Below, in pieces: positions 11,456-24,200 of a stretch of 55,015 nt of DNA. Source of the DNA: Cylindrodendrum hubeiense (taxonomy: Eukaryota; Ascomycota; Sordariomycetes; Hypocreales; Nectriaceae). The notes under the pieces were generated by a model, which saw only the letters and a list, made by a program, of their open reading frames with translations, was not told where the DNA came from and made no database searches. A program made the position numbers and the translations under genes. The stretch spans positions 1 through 55,015 of the forward strand of contig JAANBB010000273.1 of NCBI GenBank assembly GCA_014621425.1. Reading direction: 5' to 3'. How positions within the stretch are numbered: the stretch's first letter is position 1; the number at the start of each line of letters is the position of its first letter.

Positions 11456-14400
11456 CTACGCATACGCAGCCCATCCTGTATCCATCTGTCAGCCATTGTC
11501 ACGTACCAAGCCATCGATCCGACTTACCGGAATATAAAACTGCCAGGTTTCGCTCGTCCGTTGCCTGGTTGATCAAATCGTTGACCGTCGCCGTCACACT
11601 GAGAGTCTTGGACAGCTTCTTTCTCACAATCTCCAGGGCGCGGTCTGCTTCAGATGGCTCGTTGACATGTCCAGCCGCCTTCTTGCCCTTCTTCGTCTCC
11701 GCTTCGCTCTGCTCTCCATCGTCCAGTCCACCGTCGTCGATGTGTCTTGCTTTTTGAAGCTTGGCGAGCCGCAGTGGGGAAATCGACCAGGTATACAAGG
11801 GATCGTACCGCAACACGTCCAAGATGGTCATGATCGAGTATTGCTCCTCTCGCAAAGCATCCAGCGTGAATTCACAGCAACGACGGAACACTCCCTCAGT
11901 CTTGGTGATCCCCATACCGTCGACGATATCTCTGGTAAGTCGGAAAGGCACCAGCTCTGGAACTGGCAAGATCCTACCAGCCTCGAAAGCCACACCAAGA
12001 TCAATGTGCACAACTTCTCCCGTCTTGGTATCGAGCAAGATGTTGTGCCCATGTCTATCGCCGAGACCCAGGACGTGGCCAAGCATTGATATGGCTGCGG
12101 TGCTTCTTGTGTATGCCAATCGCTTGACAAACCAATCGTCGGGGTCCACAAAGTTCTCCATGAAGAAGTATCTCATCACCGGGTGGAACTTATCTGTAAC
12201 CTTGCGATACGTGCTCATGCGGGTTTCCACCGTCCGGCTTTGTACATTATAGATTTCCTTCCGGCACTGGGAGCCCTTGAGGTCCTTGGGGTAGTATCTT
12301 TCGTGTGCAGGCATGAGGAACTCATGCAACGGAATAGTGTTGGGAACAAACTCAATCAATCCAGAGGACGCGGTAAGCGGGAGGACTTTGTAGGTTCTAA
12401 TCCCAAGGCTACGCTGTTGAGTGGTTCTGTGGAGCTTCAACAGCGACGAAACGGCGGAGAACACCTGCTCCATGATGGCGTCTTGCCGCAGGTCATCATG
12501 TCCTCCCTTGACCAACTGCTTGTAACGCACGCCATCGCTTCCGAGAGCGGTGATAATTTTCGGTGCACTCACACCAGAAGCAATTGACATCGTAGGGTCC
12601 AGTCTCGATATGATTGGCACTCTCGAGTAGTCTTTCGTGGCTGAGAGGTCGATGTGCATTGTCGGAGAGGGGATTTTGTATCTGGCCAGGCAGTTGACCA
12701 GGTTGTGGCCTGCTGAAGACTCCTTCAGTGACACCTTTGCCCCTGACTTGTACTTGTTGGGGTTCCTGTCCATTGCGAGGCCGTGATAGTACTTGCTTGT
12801 CTTGTCGATGGACACCCAGATATCCGCGACCGACTTTGTAGAAGCAAGTCGATGGGCCACTCGATCGGTTGCCTTGACACGCCGGACTGCCACTTCATCC
12901 TTCTGTTGAGCTTTGGCCTTGGTTCCGGACCAGATTTGGTACATGCCATGGTAGGGGTGGTCCACACAAATGTTGTACACCAGCTCCATCAGCAGCTGTT
13001 GAAATGTACTATCCTGGTCTTGGAGTCGTGATGTAAGTTGGTTCGTGAGGCCGGCAAATTTCCTGGTTGGTACTTGAGAGAGATGGCGCATGACTGCCTT
13101 ATTGGTAGCCTCCTCCTCTGATCGCTCAAGCCACAACGCTGTAAACCGCAGAGCATCGTTGTTGTGTTCATCGGAGGCGATGAGAGATAGGAGGTAATTC
13201 TCAAGACTCAGGCGCACGAATTCGCTTCGTGTCTGCTCGACTCGGCGAAGTTCCTGTTCGTCCAGATCTAGCCACTGTCTCTCTTTGTTCAGCACATGCG
13301 AGTAACGTGCCTTGAGTTGCGTGTCCTTTGTACTAGATATCAAGGACTTCAGCTCTGACACCTCGTCCCCCTTGGCCTTTTTCAAATTTTGAAGTCTGGT
13401 CAGGTCCTCCAAACCGTCTGGATCTTGAAGTTGCTGATCACAGAACGTGGCAAATTGATGGAAAACCAACCCCGCTTCACGACCCTCACCCTTCCCCTTG
13501 AGTTCTTTGAGCGCTGGCTCCAAGTACTTCTTCTGGATATCCTGGGGCTTCTCAAGCCGAGCAACGGAGACCTGGAACCCAATTTTAGAGAGTAGGTCGG
13601 ATCGACTAACAGGGATGGTTTGCTTTCTGAGAGAGGAATCTCTGTCAATTCCCTGGAGCATTCGAATCGACGTACTCATCTCTCCGTAGTCCCAGAGTGA
13701 GTTGGCTGCCTCGATCTGAATAGCTGCATCAACATGCAGGTCCAAATCTGCGCAAGGTGCGATGAGGTTGGTGAGGCCGGTGGAGATATTGAGACTCTCC
13801 TGGGTCGCTTGGTGGTATCGATAAATCCCAGAGGCTGTAATCATCGACTCAACTTCCATTTGTCTAGCCACGGCAGTCGACAGCTTAATATTGGTTTGAA
13901 GAGCACTTCGTTGGCTGAGCATGCTCATCGCCGTTCCACGACAAGACAAAATTTGGCTTACACTGTCGTATCTAGTAGAGGTTAGCATCTTGACTGATCA
14001 AACCCCCTTGACGAGGCTACTTACAGTCCTCTTCTCATCCATTCACTCCTATTCTTGAATTTGCTCAGAAGGTTGGCCATCTCCGCAGTATCGGAGACTC
14101 CCAGTATATCATCGAGTTCTGTCAAACAAGCCAAGGCACCTAGTCGCTTTCTGAGAGCTGTAGCATTAAGTCCATGTGCCTTGAGGCTTCTCATTGTACG
14201 GCTGAAACCGTCATGTACGGCTGATCTGATGAAGGTAACATCAGTTGCTCGGTGGATGCTCTGGTATGCTTTGTAGACGGTAACGGCGTGATTATCGGTT
14301 GCTGGAGCAGGAAGATTCCAAATCTCTAGCTTCCTTGCAGTACTGAAAGTACTTTCCAAGGATTCGGGGGTGGTCTCTAGACTTTGCTGTGTTTGAAGGA

Positions 14401-17400
14401 GGGAATTTGACAAACCAGACAGGCCAAGTGTACTCAAGACATTAACCAAAGACTGGCCATCGGACTCGGACATTGGGTTTCTGAGGCGAATGTTGCTGTC
14501 GTATTGAGCACCTCGGAAAGCAAGACTCTTTGGTCCGTCGTTCTCATACTCGACGCGGGCTAAGACCTTTGAAAGACTCGCTTCTTCTGGCAAGCCGTAG
14601 TAGGCGTCAGGATCATCAATGTTCTCGAAGATTGTGAGTAAAGTTTCGCTGATGTCGGTCTCCCTGATTGCAGAAGATCGTCGCGAAGGCCGAGATGTTT
14701 CAGAAGAAACATGTTCCGCAAACAATAATGCTGTCTTGTGCATTCCGCATCGTGATGCTGACGCTGATACCAATCCATAGTCGACGTCTAACCAATTCAA
14801 TCTGTCAGCTATCGACGTCTCCTTAGGGTACTCCTGCGTCCTAAGATACAGAAGAGTGTTGATAAGTAGCTTCAGATTGTCCTTGGCAGCTGGAACCGTG
14901 CACTGGAGCCAGCCCTTCAAAGCACCAGACAAGGCACGTTTCAATGTCTGCTGCTGGTTCAATTGGAAGAAGAGCACTAGGTGTATTACAAAGGGAAATG
15001 CGTCCTCTGCAAAGTCCTCCACTTTGGCCAATATGGGCGACAAGACGGAGAGAATAGTCGGGTCACTGACAGACTGGGCTAAGTGGGCACTCAACTGTGG
15101 AAGCCAGTTCTTGGACGTGATTTCTTCCGACCACACGTCTTGATCACTCGTCGATGACGCCTCTGTTCCTTTATCAGATGGCGGGGAACTGTATGTGCCC
15201 CACTGGGACGTGAGAAAAAGAGACTCGGAGAGACTCCTTTGGCAGGCCACCCCCAGCTGTTCATCTTCATGAAATGCAGCTTGAGAGACTGCAGTTCTCA
15301 AGGCAGCCTCAGCCAGGCCCGCTGTTGAAGAGTCCGGATTCGAAGTCAAATCTTGAAGCAGATACAATAGTCCCATCTCTGACCCATTAGGTCCGGGGGC
15401 TATCTTATGGTACTGAGCCAGATGAGATTCGCGGAGGATATCTGTCGGGATTTCTCCAGAAGCCGAGAAATACCGCCCAACAACTCGACCGGCCCATGAC
15501 AGGTACTCGTCGCTCAGGTTTTGTGTGTTGCAACTCTTCCAAATGGCGGCGGCATGCTTCGTCGCATCCTGATCAGTTTCGATAATATCTTCCCTACTTG
15601 ACACTGGAATACTGAAGTCCCCACAAAGTAGTCCAAGGGCGAGTTGGCGGGATGAATCATTGAGAAGTTGATGATCCGAACTCCCATCTTCGAGGATATC
15701 TAGTAGGAGCTTACTCTCAGACGTACCACGTTCAGCATTTCCGGAAGATCGAATGCGGGCTGCGGACTGAGTTATAGATTTGAAGGCTTTGCTTTGCTCA
15801 ATCGTTTTGAAACCTGGGGAGTCATAGTCTTCTAGGTATTTGCTGAACCATCCATGGAATTTTTGTGCCTTGTTCATTGTGGCCTTGAACATGCTCTCTT
15901 GAGTCGTACTCGCCTGACTTGACTCGAGAAAAACTCTGAGAGAGGCCAACGTTGATAAGGCGTATCCGGCAAGGAAAGGGGGCGTGTTAATCATATGCTT
16001 AGATCCTTCAGCCAGAAGGTACTGGCTGATCCCCAAAGCATCATCCGCACATTCTGAGTCCACAATGAATTTGCGGACAGAATTCAGCAGCATTTCCAAG
16101 GGGTATGACTCGAGAGCAACAGGTCCGGCTAGAGAAATGAGAAATCTAACTTTCCGCAGAACAGCACAGGCGTGTAGGGGTCCCAGAGCGGGATGGACAG
16201 TGTTGAAAAGTTTTCTGGCAACCGATACCACCAAAGCAGGCGTCCACAGTTCATGGAACTGAAACTCCGTGGTTTGACAGAGGCGAAAGATTTCGTGGAT
16301 GAGATATTTTGCTTTGAACATCGGCTGTTGATTGGCTGGAAGGGTTGTGGGGGAATAGGCAATCCCTTTAATCGTTCTCATAATCTTGCTTGCATACTCC
16401 AGGTTGGCATACCTGCCAAAGATCTTCTCCACTGCGTTGTCTTGGTCGATGAGGTCGAAGAAAAGAGCCACAATATCAACGAAATTGATATAAACTGCTT
16501 CCCCATAGCCCGTTTTGCCAAGCAACTTCCTGATATACTCCTCACCCCTCCCTTTGTCGGAGCCTCCCATGAAGTCTCCGAACATCATACTGTAGGCAAC
16601 AGCCGTAGTGAAATTTCGGCGTATCAACTCGCGCTCAGTCACTCCGAGTAGTCGGGCAAGCTCTGCGGAGGTCTCATCTTGTCCACGCATTACTGTTAAC
16701 CCAATGGCTTCGGCTTGTGCTGATCGAAGAAGGTCTTCCAGACTACTAAACCCAAAAATGGCGAATGGTATATCCTCAACCGGGTCGTTTTCAAGCCACG
16801 TATATAAGAGCTGGCGAGAGAACAGGCGAAAGAGTACTCTGGGAGACTCCAGCTGCAGCGTGTTAGAGACGTCAGCCAAGCAGCGGGTCGCATAATCTGT
16901 GGAATTGGCAATTTTTCCTGGCGTTTCAAAGATGTGATATGTGCATCTGCGGAGCAGTGTTGGCCACCGGCACGCTAAGCGGGACAGAACCAGCAATCGA
17001 AAAGCGATACCGGCAGCGTCCTTGGGATCGGTGGGTAAGCTGTCTAGCACATCCACGAATACCTCGTCGTGAAGCATAAGGATGTAGAGGTCGAAAACGT
17101 CGGCAATGTTTTCAGCAATTGCATACTTAACAACCATCGGTCCGTTTTTGAGTATGTATAGGAGTGACGTTCGGCAGGAGTCAATTCCAAGGTCCTTGCC
17201 ATAATCTGAGTCTGCTCGGAGAAGAGTGAACAGAAGTTTTACCATTGAGACCTGCGCGTTTGGTGAAAATATGTTCGACGTCAAGCAAACTTTGACGAAG
17301 TGATTGTATAAATCACCAACGCTATCCGCAAGATCATGCTTGTCATTGAGCCAAACACGGTGGAGCCCGTCAATGACACTGATACAAGTACTCAATGCCA

Positions 17401-20400
17401 CTTCACAACATTGGTAGTCCAACCGACTGACAAGTTCTCCGATTCTCTGAATAATACCCAAGGCACTGTCGAGAGTGACGACCAGATCGGAGTTGAATAG
17501 CTCAATTAAAAGCTTTTGACACGTCAGAAGCTCGTCATCCGTCATTTCCAAGAGAAGATCGACATAGATATCAGGCACGTGGCCAACTTGACTGACATCT
17601 TCGTCGATGATGGACAAAAGGATCAATCGGGTCTTGGCATCGGCATAGAATGCACGAGGATCTGTAGACATCTGAGCGTTCAGTCGTGGGACAGTGCTAG
17701 GACTGGAAGCTGAGCTTGTCCTGCTACTTTGTGAATCAAATTCGTCGTCGAGATCCATCAGGTCCACGCGATCTCCAGATGTGTTTTGAGCCTTCTTCTG
17801 TTCGATCAAGCTCCATATCTTTGCCAACAAATGCAAAAGTCCGATGTCGTCTTCGTGCATCCTGTTCAAGCTTGCGGTACTGAGATCAGGTATTAAGGGC
17901 CGAATTGTTCGAAGAATCAACTCGATGAAAGCAGGCGGTTCGACGGAGTCGAGCGCAGCATCCACACCTTTCTCTATAATATCCATTATCGTTGACTCAG
18001 CTGATGACGACTGTGTTGAATTGAGGTCGCCGATTTGGGGCAGGAGCATTGCACCTATCAGGCAAGCCGAGAGAAGGCTTTGAAATCGATCCAAAGAAAT
18101 TTGAATACCCCCTTCGTTTGTCTTCTTGGTCCAAGAGGTACAAAGCTCAGTTAATTCCCCAAGCTTGGGATAAAAGAGCTCTAGCATCAGCTTCTTTGAG
18201 GCATAGATGGTGCTGGGGTCGATGATTGGTGTCGGCATATTGATCTGCGAAGAACCATGACGTCCCTCATCCGGATTCCTCTGTCGCCTGTCCTTGAGAA
18301 GGAGCGTGTATCGACTAAACGGTTCGATTTCGCGAGAGGATTTCCAGGTCTCGCCAAGGGTGCCTCTTGGAACAGTATCTTGGGCCCCTGCAGCCAGAGC
18401 TTGCGTCCCGCAGCATGCCCGGAGCAGGTTCACAAGATCAAGGGGCCGGACGTGGATTGAATGATAAGAAGCATATGTCGCTTCGCCTACAAGATGGGTC
18501 AGACTCGATCACATAACAGAATAGGGAGACATACTTGGATTCCAGCGAAGGAAAATCCATCTGATGATGTGGTTGCACGTGCTCTGGCTTGCACTTGGGA
18601 TTCTGGAATTGCGAATGTGCAGCACATGAAGCATCAACGCGATTGAGGCATCACATAGAGTCCCTGGACCGTTGACGTCTGCTGTCGTTACAATGTTGTT
18701 GATGTCCCCCGAGATTGAATGATATGGTAAGACATCTGCCTCAAGTATGGCATGCAACAAGACACAGGCCGCCCGGCTAGTCCCTGGCAAGCCGATTGAC
18801 CGAGTAGCCAGATGCCACAGCTGTCTCCAGGTGTCTCCCTGGTCATGGCGGGTTTCAGGGCATAATGCACAACTATTAAAGGTCAGAGAGCAGGCTCATA
18901 ATGGGGGCATAAGATGTGCAATACCTAGCACATGCAATAAGAGCCCAGGAAGCGGTGACAGAGTTCTTGTCGCCAGCCAGGGCAAAGAGATCCGGCAACA
19001 AGTCAATCAGCTCATCGCGCCCGAATGAATCAGTGGCAAGCATGAAGGGAACCACTTGCAGAGCGGTTCGCCGTATTGCAATATCTACGGCCTTCAGTTT
19101 GAGCCTCACACGGCTAGAATCCTGACGGAGACGACGCCTTTTACGTGGTTGCTCCTCAATGCCAGGAGCAGCTCCTGAACTCTTTTCGTGAGAAAGGATC
19201 ATGATGCGTTCCAAGAACCCCAGGTTTTCGACTAGTGCCCAGTGGCCTTCGCCATACAGGTTATGCGACCGGAGTCCAAACTGCAGCAACTGCGGGTAGT
19301 AGGGGGGGAGGCTGGATGATGAGAATGTAATGTCGCTCAACTGCAGTCGAAACGCTTCGCCACGTTTTGAATATTCAACCCAGAGGTTCTCTGCCAAGTC
19401 CTCGAGATCTCTTTGAACGGCATCATCTGGAGAATCGAGTGCCGAGTGTTCAATGTGCAGGCGTGTGATGAAGATGCTCCTCGATATCTCGATTCTGAGG
19501 GCCCTGATAACTTCGTCTTGCGACACTTTCTCGGACCTCCACCAGTAACTCATCAACGGCAAGAGGTCTTTGACCAAAGTGTTTGCGTATGTCAAATCAT
19601 CCGCATGGGTAGCCGAGAAGATAACATTGATGATGGAAAATCCCAGAGTCTGTATCGAACCAAGACTCAGCTGCTTCATCCCCAAGACTCTGAGGACAAC
19701 TTGGGCAACGTCCCGGAATCGACGTAATAGCGGCGCATTGGCAGCCATGACCAAATTGTATAATCCTTCCAGGACGTCCTTGAGAGGACCACCCTCTCCG
19801 TGCCCAGTTCGCTTTTGGCTTTGGGTCGAGGGGGTTGAGCGGCCTGTTGAACGGCCAATGGTTGAACCAGGAGCTGGAGATGCCCGTGATAGTATTGGAA
19901 GGGAGTTCTCTCCTTCATCGGGAAGTATATGAAGGGCAACATCAAGGTAGAAATTGACGCAAATCTCCCAAGCCTGGCCGCCTTTTCTAGACAGAAGTTC
20001 AACATGCGCTTGCCTTGAGAGCACTTCAGTCAGGGCTTTGACGTAGTCTTGCAACAGCGGCGGCACATAGTCGTCATTTGGGCCTGGCAGTACTTGGGTG
20101 ATGTGATCGATAATGGCAAGCAATGTTTTTCGCCCCAATTTAGAGACGCTACGCCCTGCCGCCATCCTCACAGCTACGGCGCATTTCGATAGTCGTGACG
20201 CAGCGGCGTTGGATGTTGCTTGCGATTTTCGCTTGTCGTAGTAATTTGGCTTTTCACGCAAGACAAAGCTGAAGATGGCTTCGAAAATCTCATGATAACT
20301 CTTGTCGCCAAGATCGGAGCTAAAAACAACCATCAGAAACACTAAGTTTGGTTGAGCCATGGCAGAGACTCACAGGTTGGCCGAGCGGTTGCGCGGGTTC

Positions 20401-20606
20401 AAGAGATGTGCCAACTCTATGCGAAGTTAACTCAACGAAAGTCTTAGAGTCTAGATGCGAGTCCTACCATCCACGGCCTTCTCTCTATCCTTTAATGATC
20501 CGGATTTCACATCATCTAAGACATTGTCAATACTAATACCATGCGGGGTGAGATTGAATGACATACGCGCCAGATTCATCACGTTGGGCTTGTGAAAGGA
20601 CGCCAT
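11456..20606 (-). CDS. tel1: Tel1/ATM checkpoint kinase
   Basis: Seven exons read 20606-20468, 20416-20374, 20319-18925, 18872-18535, 18486-14025, 13971-11528 and 11475-11456: 8841 nt, 2946 aa, the size usual for fungal Tel1. Tel1 is the PI3K-like Ser/Thr kinase recruited by Mre11-Rad50-Xrs2/Nbs1 to double-strand breaks and telomeres. The N-terminus carries a TAN-type motif (LKDREKAVDELAHLL) split by intron 1, followed by DLGDKSYHEIFEAIFSFVLRE. A long HEAT-repeat solenoid leads to the FAT region. The kinase core shows GLGDRHGHNILLD and VVHIDLGVAFEAG (about residues 2760-2790), so the catalytic Asp, Asn and DFG-equivalent DLG are intact. The FATC tail reads NLAVLYSGWAAYA, whose last residues come from a 20-nt terminal exon. 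The ATG at 20606 is the first; a second in-frame ATG (MSFNL) is possible. It is divergent to NUP192. Confidence 0.95.
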
Positions 20607-21221
20607 CTTGTTTACGTGGGGAGAGCTTTGCCCTCGCGAGATGCTTCCAATTCGATCTATGGAAGCGTTTCGAGCTCAACATGGAGCTTAGGGGCGATGG
20701 AGATACAGGTCCCGTTCAGGGAGCTCAAGCCGGTTTCTTAGTAGGTCACAAGGAATTGAAAGAGGAAGGAGACAGCATGGAAACTGGCCAGCTCGTCCAT
20801 AATCTAAAACAAAACTACCGGCCACCGTAATTTGTCGACATTCTGCCGATGCGCCGGATTTTGACTGCTCGGAAACACGATCGTTGCCTAGGACTTCGGC
20901 CTGGTGTTGATGAGCTCTAGGAGCTTCCACCACCGTAAACAAGCTGGGTGGCAGAATTCTCACCGCCCAACAGCTAACTTGTTTATCTCGGGCCGCAACA
21001 TCTCGATTTCCGCCGTGACGGCCAATCAAAAGCTCAGACATCATTAACTGGCCGGGGTGCAGGCAACAAGGCTGCAGAATCTCAAATTCGCGACCGCCAG
21101 CAATCATCAAAGAGACCGCGAATCCACGAATTGTACGCACCGCGGTGCTGTCTTGCGCAGCTTGCATCCCTCGGAGGCCATTCGTTCTTCGACCAACATG
21201 CGATAGTCCCAAACCGCCAAC
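20607..21221. promoter_or_regulatory. Divergent promoter between TEL1 and NUP192
   Basis: 615 bp separate the two divergent start codons, so promoters and 5'UTRs for both genes must lie here. Two TCGCGA palindromes are visible (20634-20639 and 21089-21094). I see no clear TATA box. Bidirectional regulation is inference from layout. Confidence 0.6.
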
Positions 21222-24200
21222 ATGGCCGAGATCACAGCACTGGATGCCCTCCAAGCTTTCCACCAAGGGCTTCTTTCATTACGTGAAGGTCGCATCGATG
21301 GCGCTGAGGCGCTGAACAACGAGTTCCTCGTGCAGGTCTTTGAGAAAGAGCTTGGGAGGTTTTGGACGAAGCCACCACGAAGCGATAACAGCCGTAATGT
21401 GGTCAAGACTGGTATTGATGTCTATTTCGCGAAGAGGCAAACATCAAGGCTAATAATTCTCGACAGGCAAGGTCGTCATTGACGGCGACGAATACTCGAT
21501 AAACGAAAACTTCCAACAAGATGCGCTTACCCTTTCCGACGAAGTCGATATTGACGAACTCGAAGCGACGCGATGCCTCCTTGAATCACAAGAAGATCCC
21601 TCCACTCTAGGTCGATCCCTACTCGAATGCGGCATCATCAGATTCCACCAACAGCGCAAGTACGTTCTTGATGCCGTACGCCTTCTCCTAGAACTTGAGG
21701 GCCTGGATGGAGAGCTGGCAGACTCGGAAGCGTTAGAAGGAATCAAGCTCTATGTGGCAGAGCGATTGCTCCAGCCCGCCATGGGTGCAGTTGCTTCCAA
21801 ACGCATCGTGCCTCGGTGTATGGCTGCGATGAAAGAGATCAAGGCGTGGCTACAAAAGCTAGCGGACAAGATTGCAGCTGCTCAAACTCTTGGTCAAGCT
21901 GGGCCAGGTCGGATTTCTGAGGAAATGGAGACGGTCGAGTTTTCTCGCGTCAGCTTGATGCAGCAGCATGAGCTCCTTGGAGTCATACTCTGCCGCAGTG
22001 TGGAAATGAGACAGGCATCAACCTCAGACTTCATGGAATTCGTCTCCGCACTGAAGAGACTTGACAAATACGATGCTTTGCTAGGTAAATGCTTCCCAAT
22101 CTGGTGCAACTCGGCGCATACTAACGTATACTAAAGTCCATCTAATGCCAACGGTTGGAGCCTACATATCGGTCTTCGGCTCAGCTGAGGGTGGCTACGA
22201 CTTGATTAAGGCTCGAGAGTTGCATAGCAGCCTTTTTCCCACCGATGAAACACCATGGACGCTCTCCTACCTCCAAGCCGCATTTCGGGCTTGGTGGCTC
22301 GCGGAATACAGCGGCTTCTATGTGGACGACCCCCCAGAGGCAGCAATCCCACCTCATACGGATCTAGATGAGGGTAAGTGTCTCGTGGATTACAATCGAC
22401 ATCGGCTAACAGTAACCCAGAGGACCGTCAACGGTCGAAACAGTTTTTGGAGGCCCTAAAAGATGGCGCTTTTGATTTCCTACTCTCCATTGCGGCCGAT
22501 GTCAAGTCTCCAGACTGGCATGACCCCGTGAGAGCAGGTATGCGCAAGTGGCTTCAGCGAAAATCTCCTGCTCTTGCCGCCGACGCGGTTCAATTCTCCG
22601 ACTTCTTCCAAGTGTGTCTCATGGCTCAGCTCGAGGTCTTTGTCGATGCATTCATCTCGAACTTGCCCGATGTCCTCCGAAAGCTTCGCGTCGAGGAGGA
22701 CGAACAACGCCAGTTGAGCCAAGCTCACGAACAAGATTTGGATTTGGAACGGTTCTTGCTCATCATTGCCTATTCATACGAGGGGCGACCCGAGGCAGCT
22801 ATGAACTTCTGGTCCGATCCTGAAAGTAATCTTGCTGGATTCATGCATTGGGCTTCCCGCAGGGCCTCAACACCTTTGGTCACTGCGTTTTGCGAGATGC
22901 TTCAAGCCATATCAGAGAATGAGGAGTGTGCCACCGCCTCCCATGAATTTCTCATCGACGAGGGTCACCATTCCTCTGGAAAGATGAGAAGATCTCAATC
23001 CTTGACATGGGCGCAGATCTTCAGGGAACTAGATTTCTTCTCTGGAAAGATTAGGCAGAAACCGACTCAGACTCCCCAATCAAGATTCCGTGGTGACAAA
23101 CCGACCAGCGACCAAGCGGAGACCGAGCCCGAATCGGCCATGATGCTTGAGTGCTATCTTCGTCTGATGTCGAAGCTGGCAAGCGAAAGTGAAACCACGA
23201 GACAATTCCTTCTTCACAACCCTAACTACAACTTGGTCGAAACCCTGTACGAACTCGCCAGCAGTCCAATTCCCCCTCGATTGCGCGGATGCACCTTTAT
23301 GGCGCTGAAGGCGCTGATGGCCAGGAAGACTCTCCAGGAAGGTCACGTTATGTGGAATTGTCTGGACATCTGGATTGCAGGAGGCTATGCGCCCGCTCCA
23401 GCAACAGGCCCTCACCGCCAAGCCCAGCTGTCGCCCACTGTGTCAATGGATCGCATCTTCGACGAGATTAGCAACGGCTTTGAAGATCCTGAATCATTTA
23501 TTCAGCTCCTACTGGTGCTAGTGTGCCCAGCCATTGACAGCAGTCCTCTGAATGATGGGTTACCGTTTCCAGAAACCCTTGGATCAGTGTTCCGTATGCC
23601 AGGAATTGAAGTTTATGTGGATTTCGTCATGGGCCTCGTCTTTTCTTCGAAGGCAAACGACCTCCAGGATGCACACCAGACACGCGTGCTCCGACTTAGC
23701 TGCCTGGAATTTATCCTTACCTCCCTGGCCACCTTCAATGAGGACCTTATCGTCATGGCGAACGAAACAAGCATCAATGTCGACTCTGTCATCTCCACAA
23801 CCGACCTCGCGACATATGTTAGGATGCATCCGTTCGCCAGGGTAATGGAGTGGATGTTTAACGACAAAGTCATGACAGCGCTTTTCAACACCATCCACCA
23901 GGAACCTGTTGATGTTGGGAACGCTGCCCCTGACTCACCACTCATTCTCGGAATCCTCCGTGCCGTCGAGGTCATTACGAAAGTTCTCGATCTTCAAGCC
24001 ACCTACCTTGAGCTTGTCCGGCCCATCATCAAACTTCAGTCAAACCAGCGCCGGTCCCCCGTGGCCAACGCAGCGTTTGCCTCATTTGAGGATGGGCTAG
24101 TTACCAGGTTGAATCTTGTCGTCGACCTTGGCAACTACTGCGGCATCGGGCACCCTGAAGTTACTCTTGCGTGCCTGAAGCTGCTCGAAAAGATGTCATC

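Noticed and set aside
20374..20416. tRNA-like A-box (ttggccgagcggtt) followed by ggttcaag
   Set aside because: No matching acceptor, anticodon or T stems can be formed, and the bases are the TEL1 43-nt exon read on the opposite strand.
20481..20606. A possible 34-nt intron (gtatgt...attag) within TEL1 exon 1
   Set aside because: Too short for a fungal intron, and the unspliced frame runs cleanly into the TAN motif.
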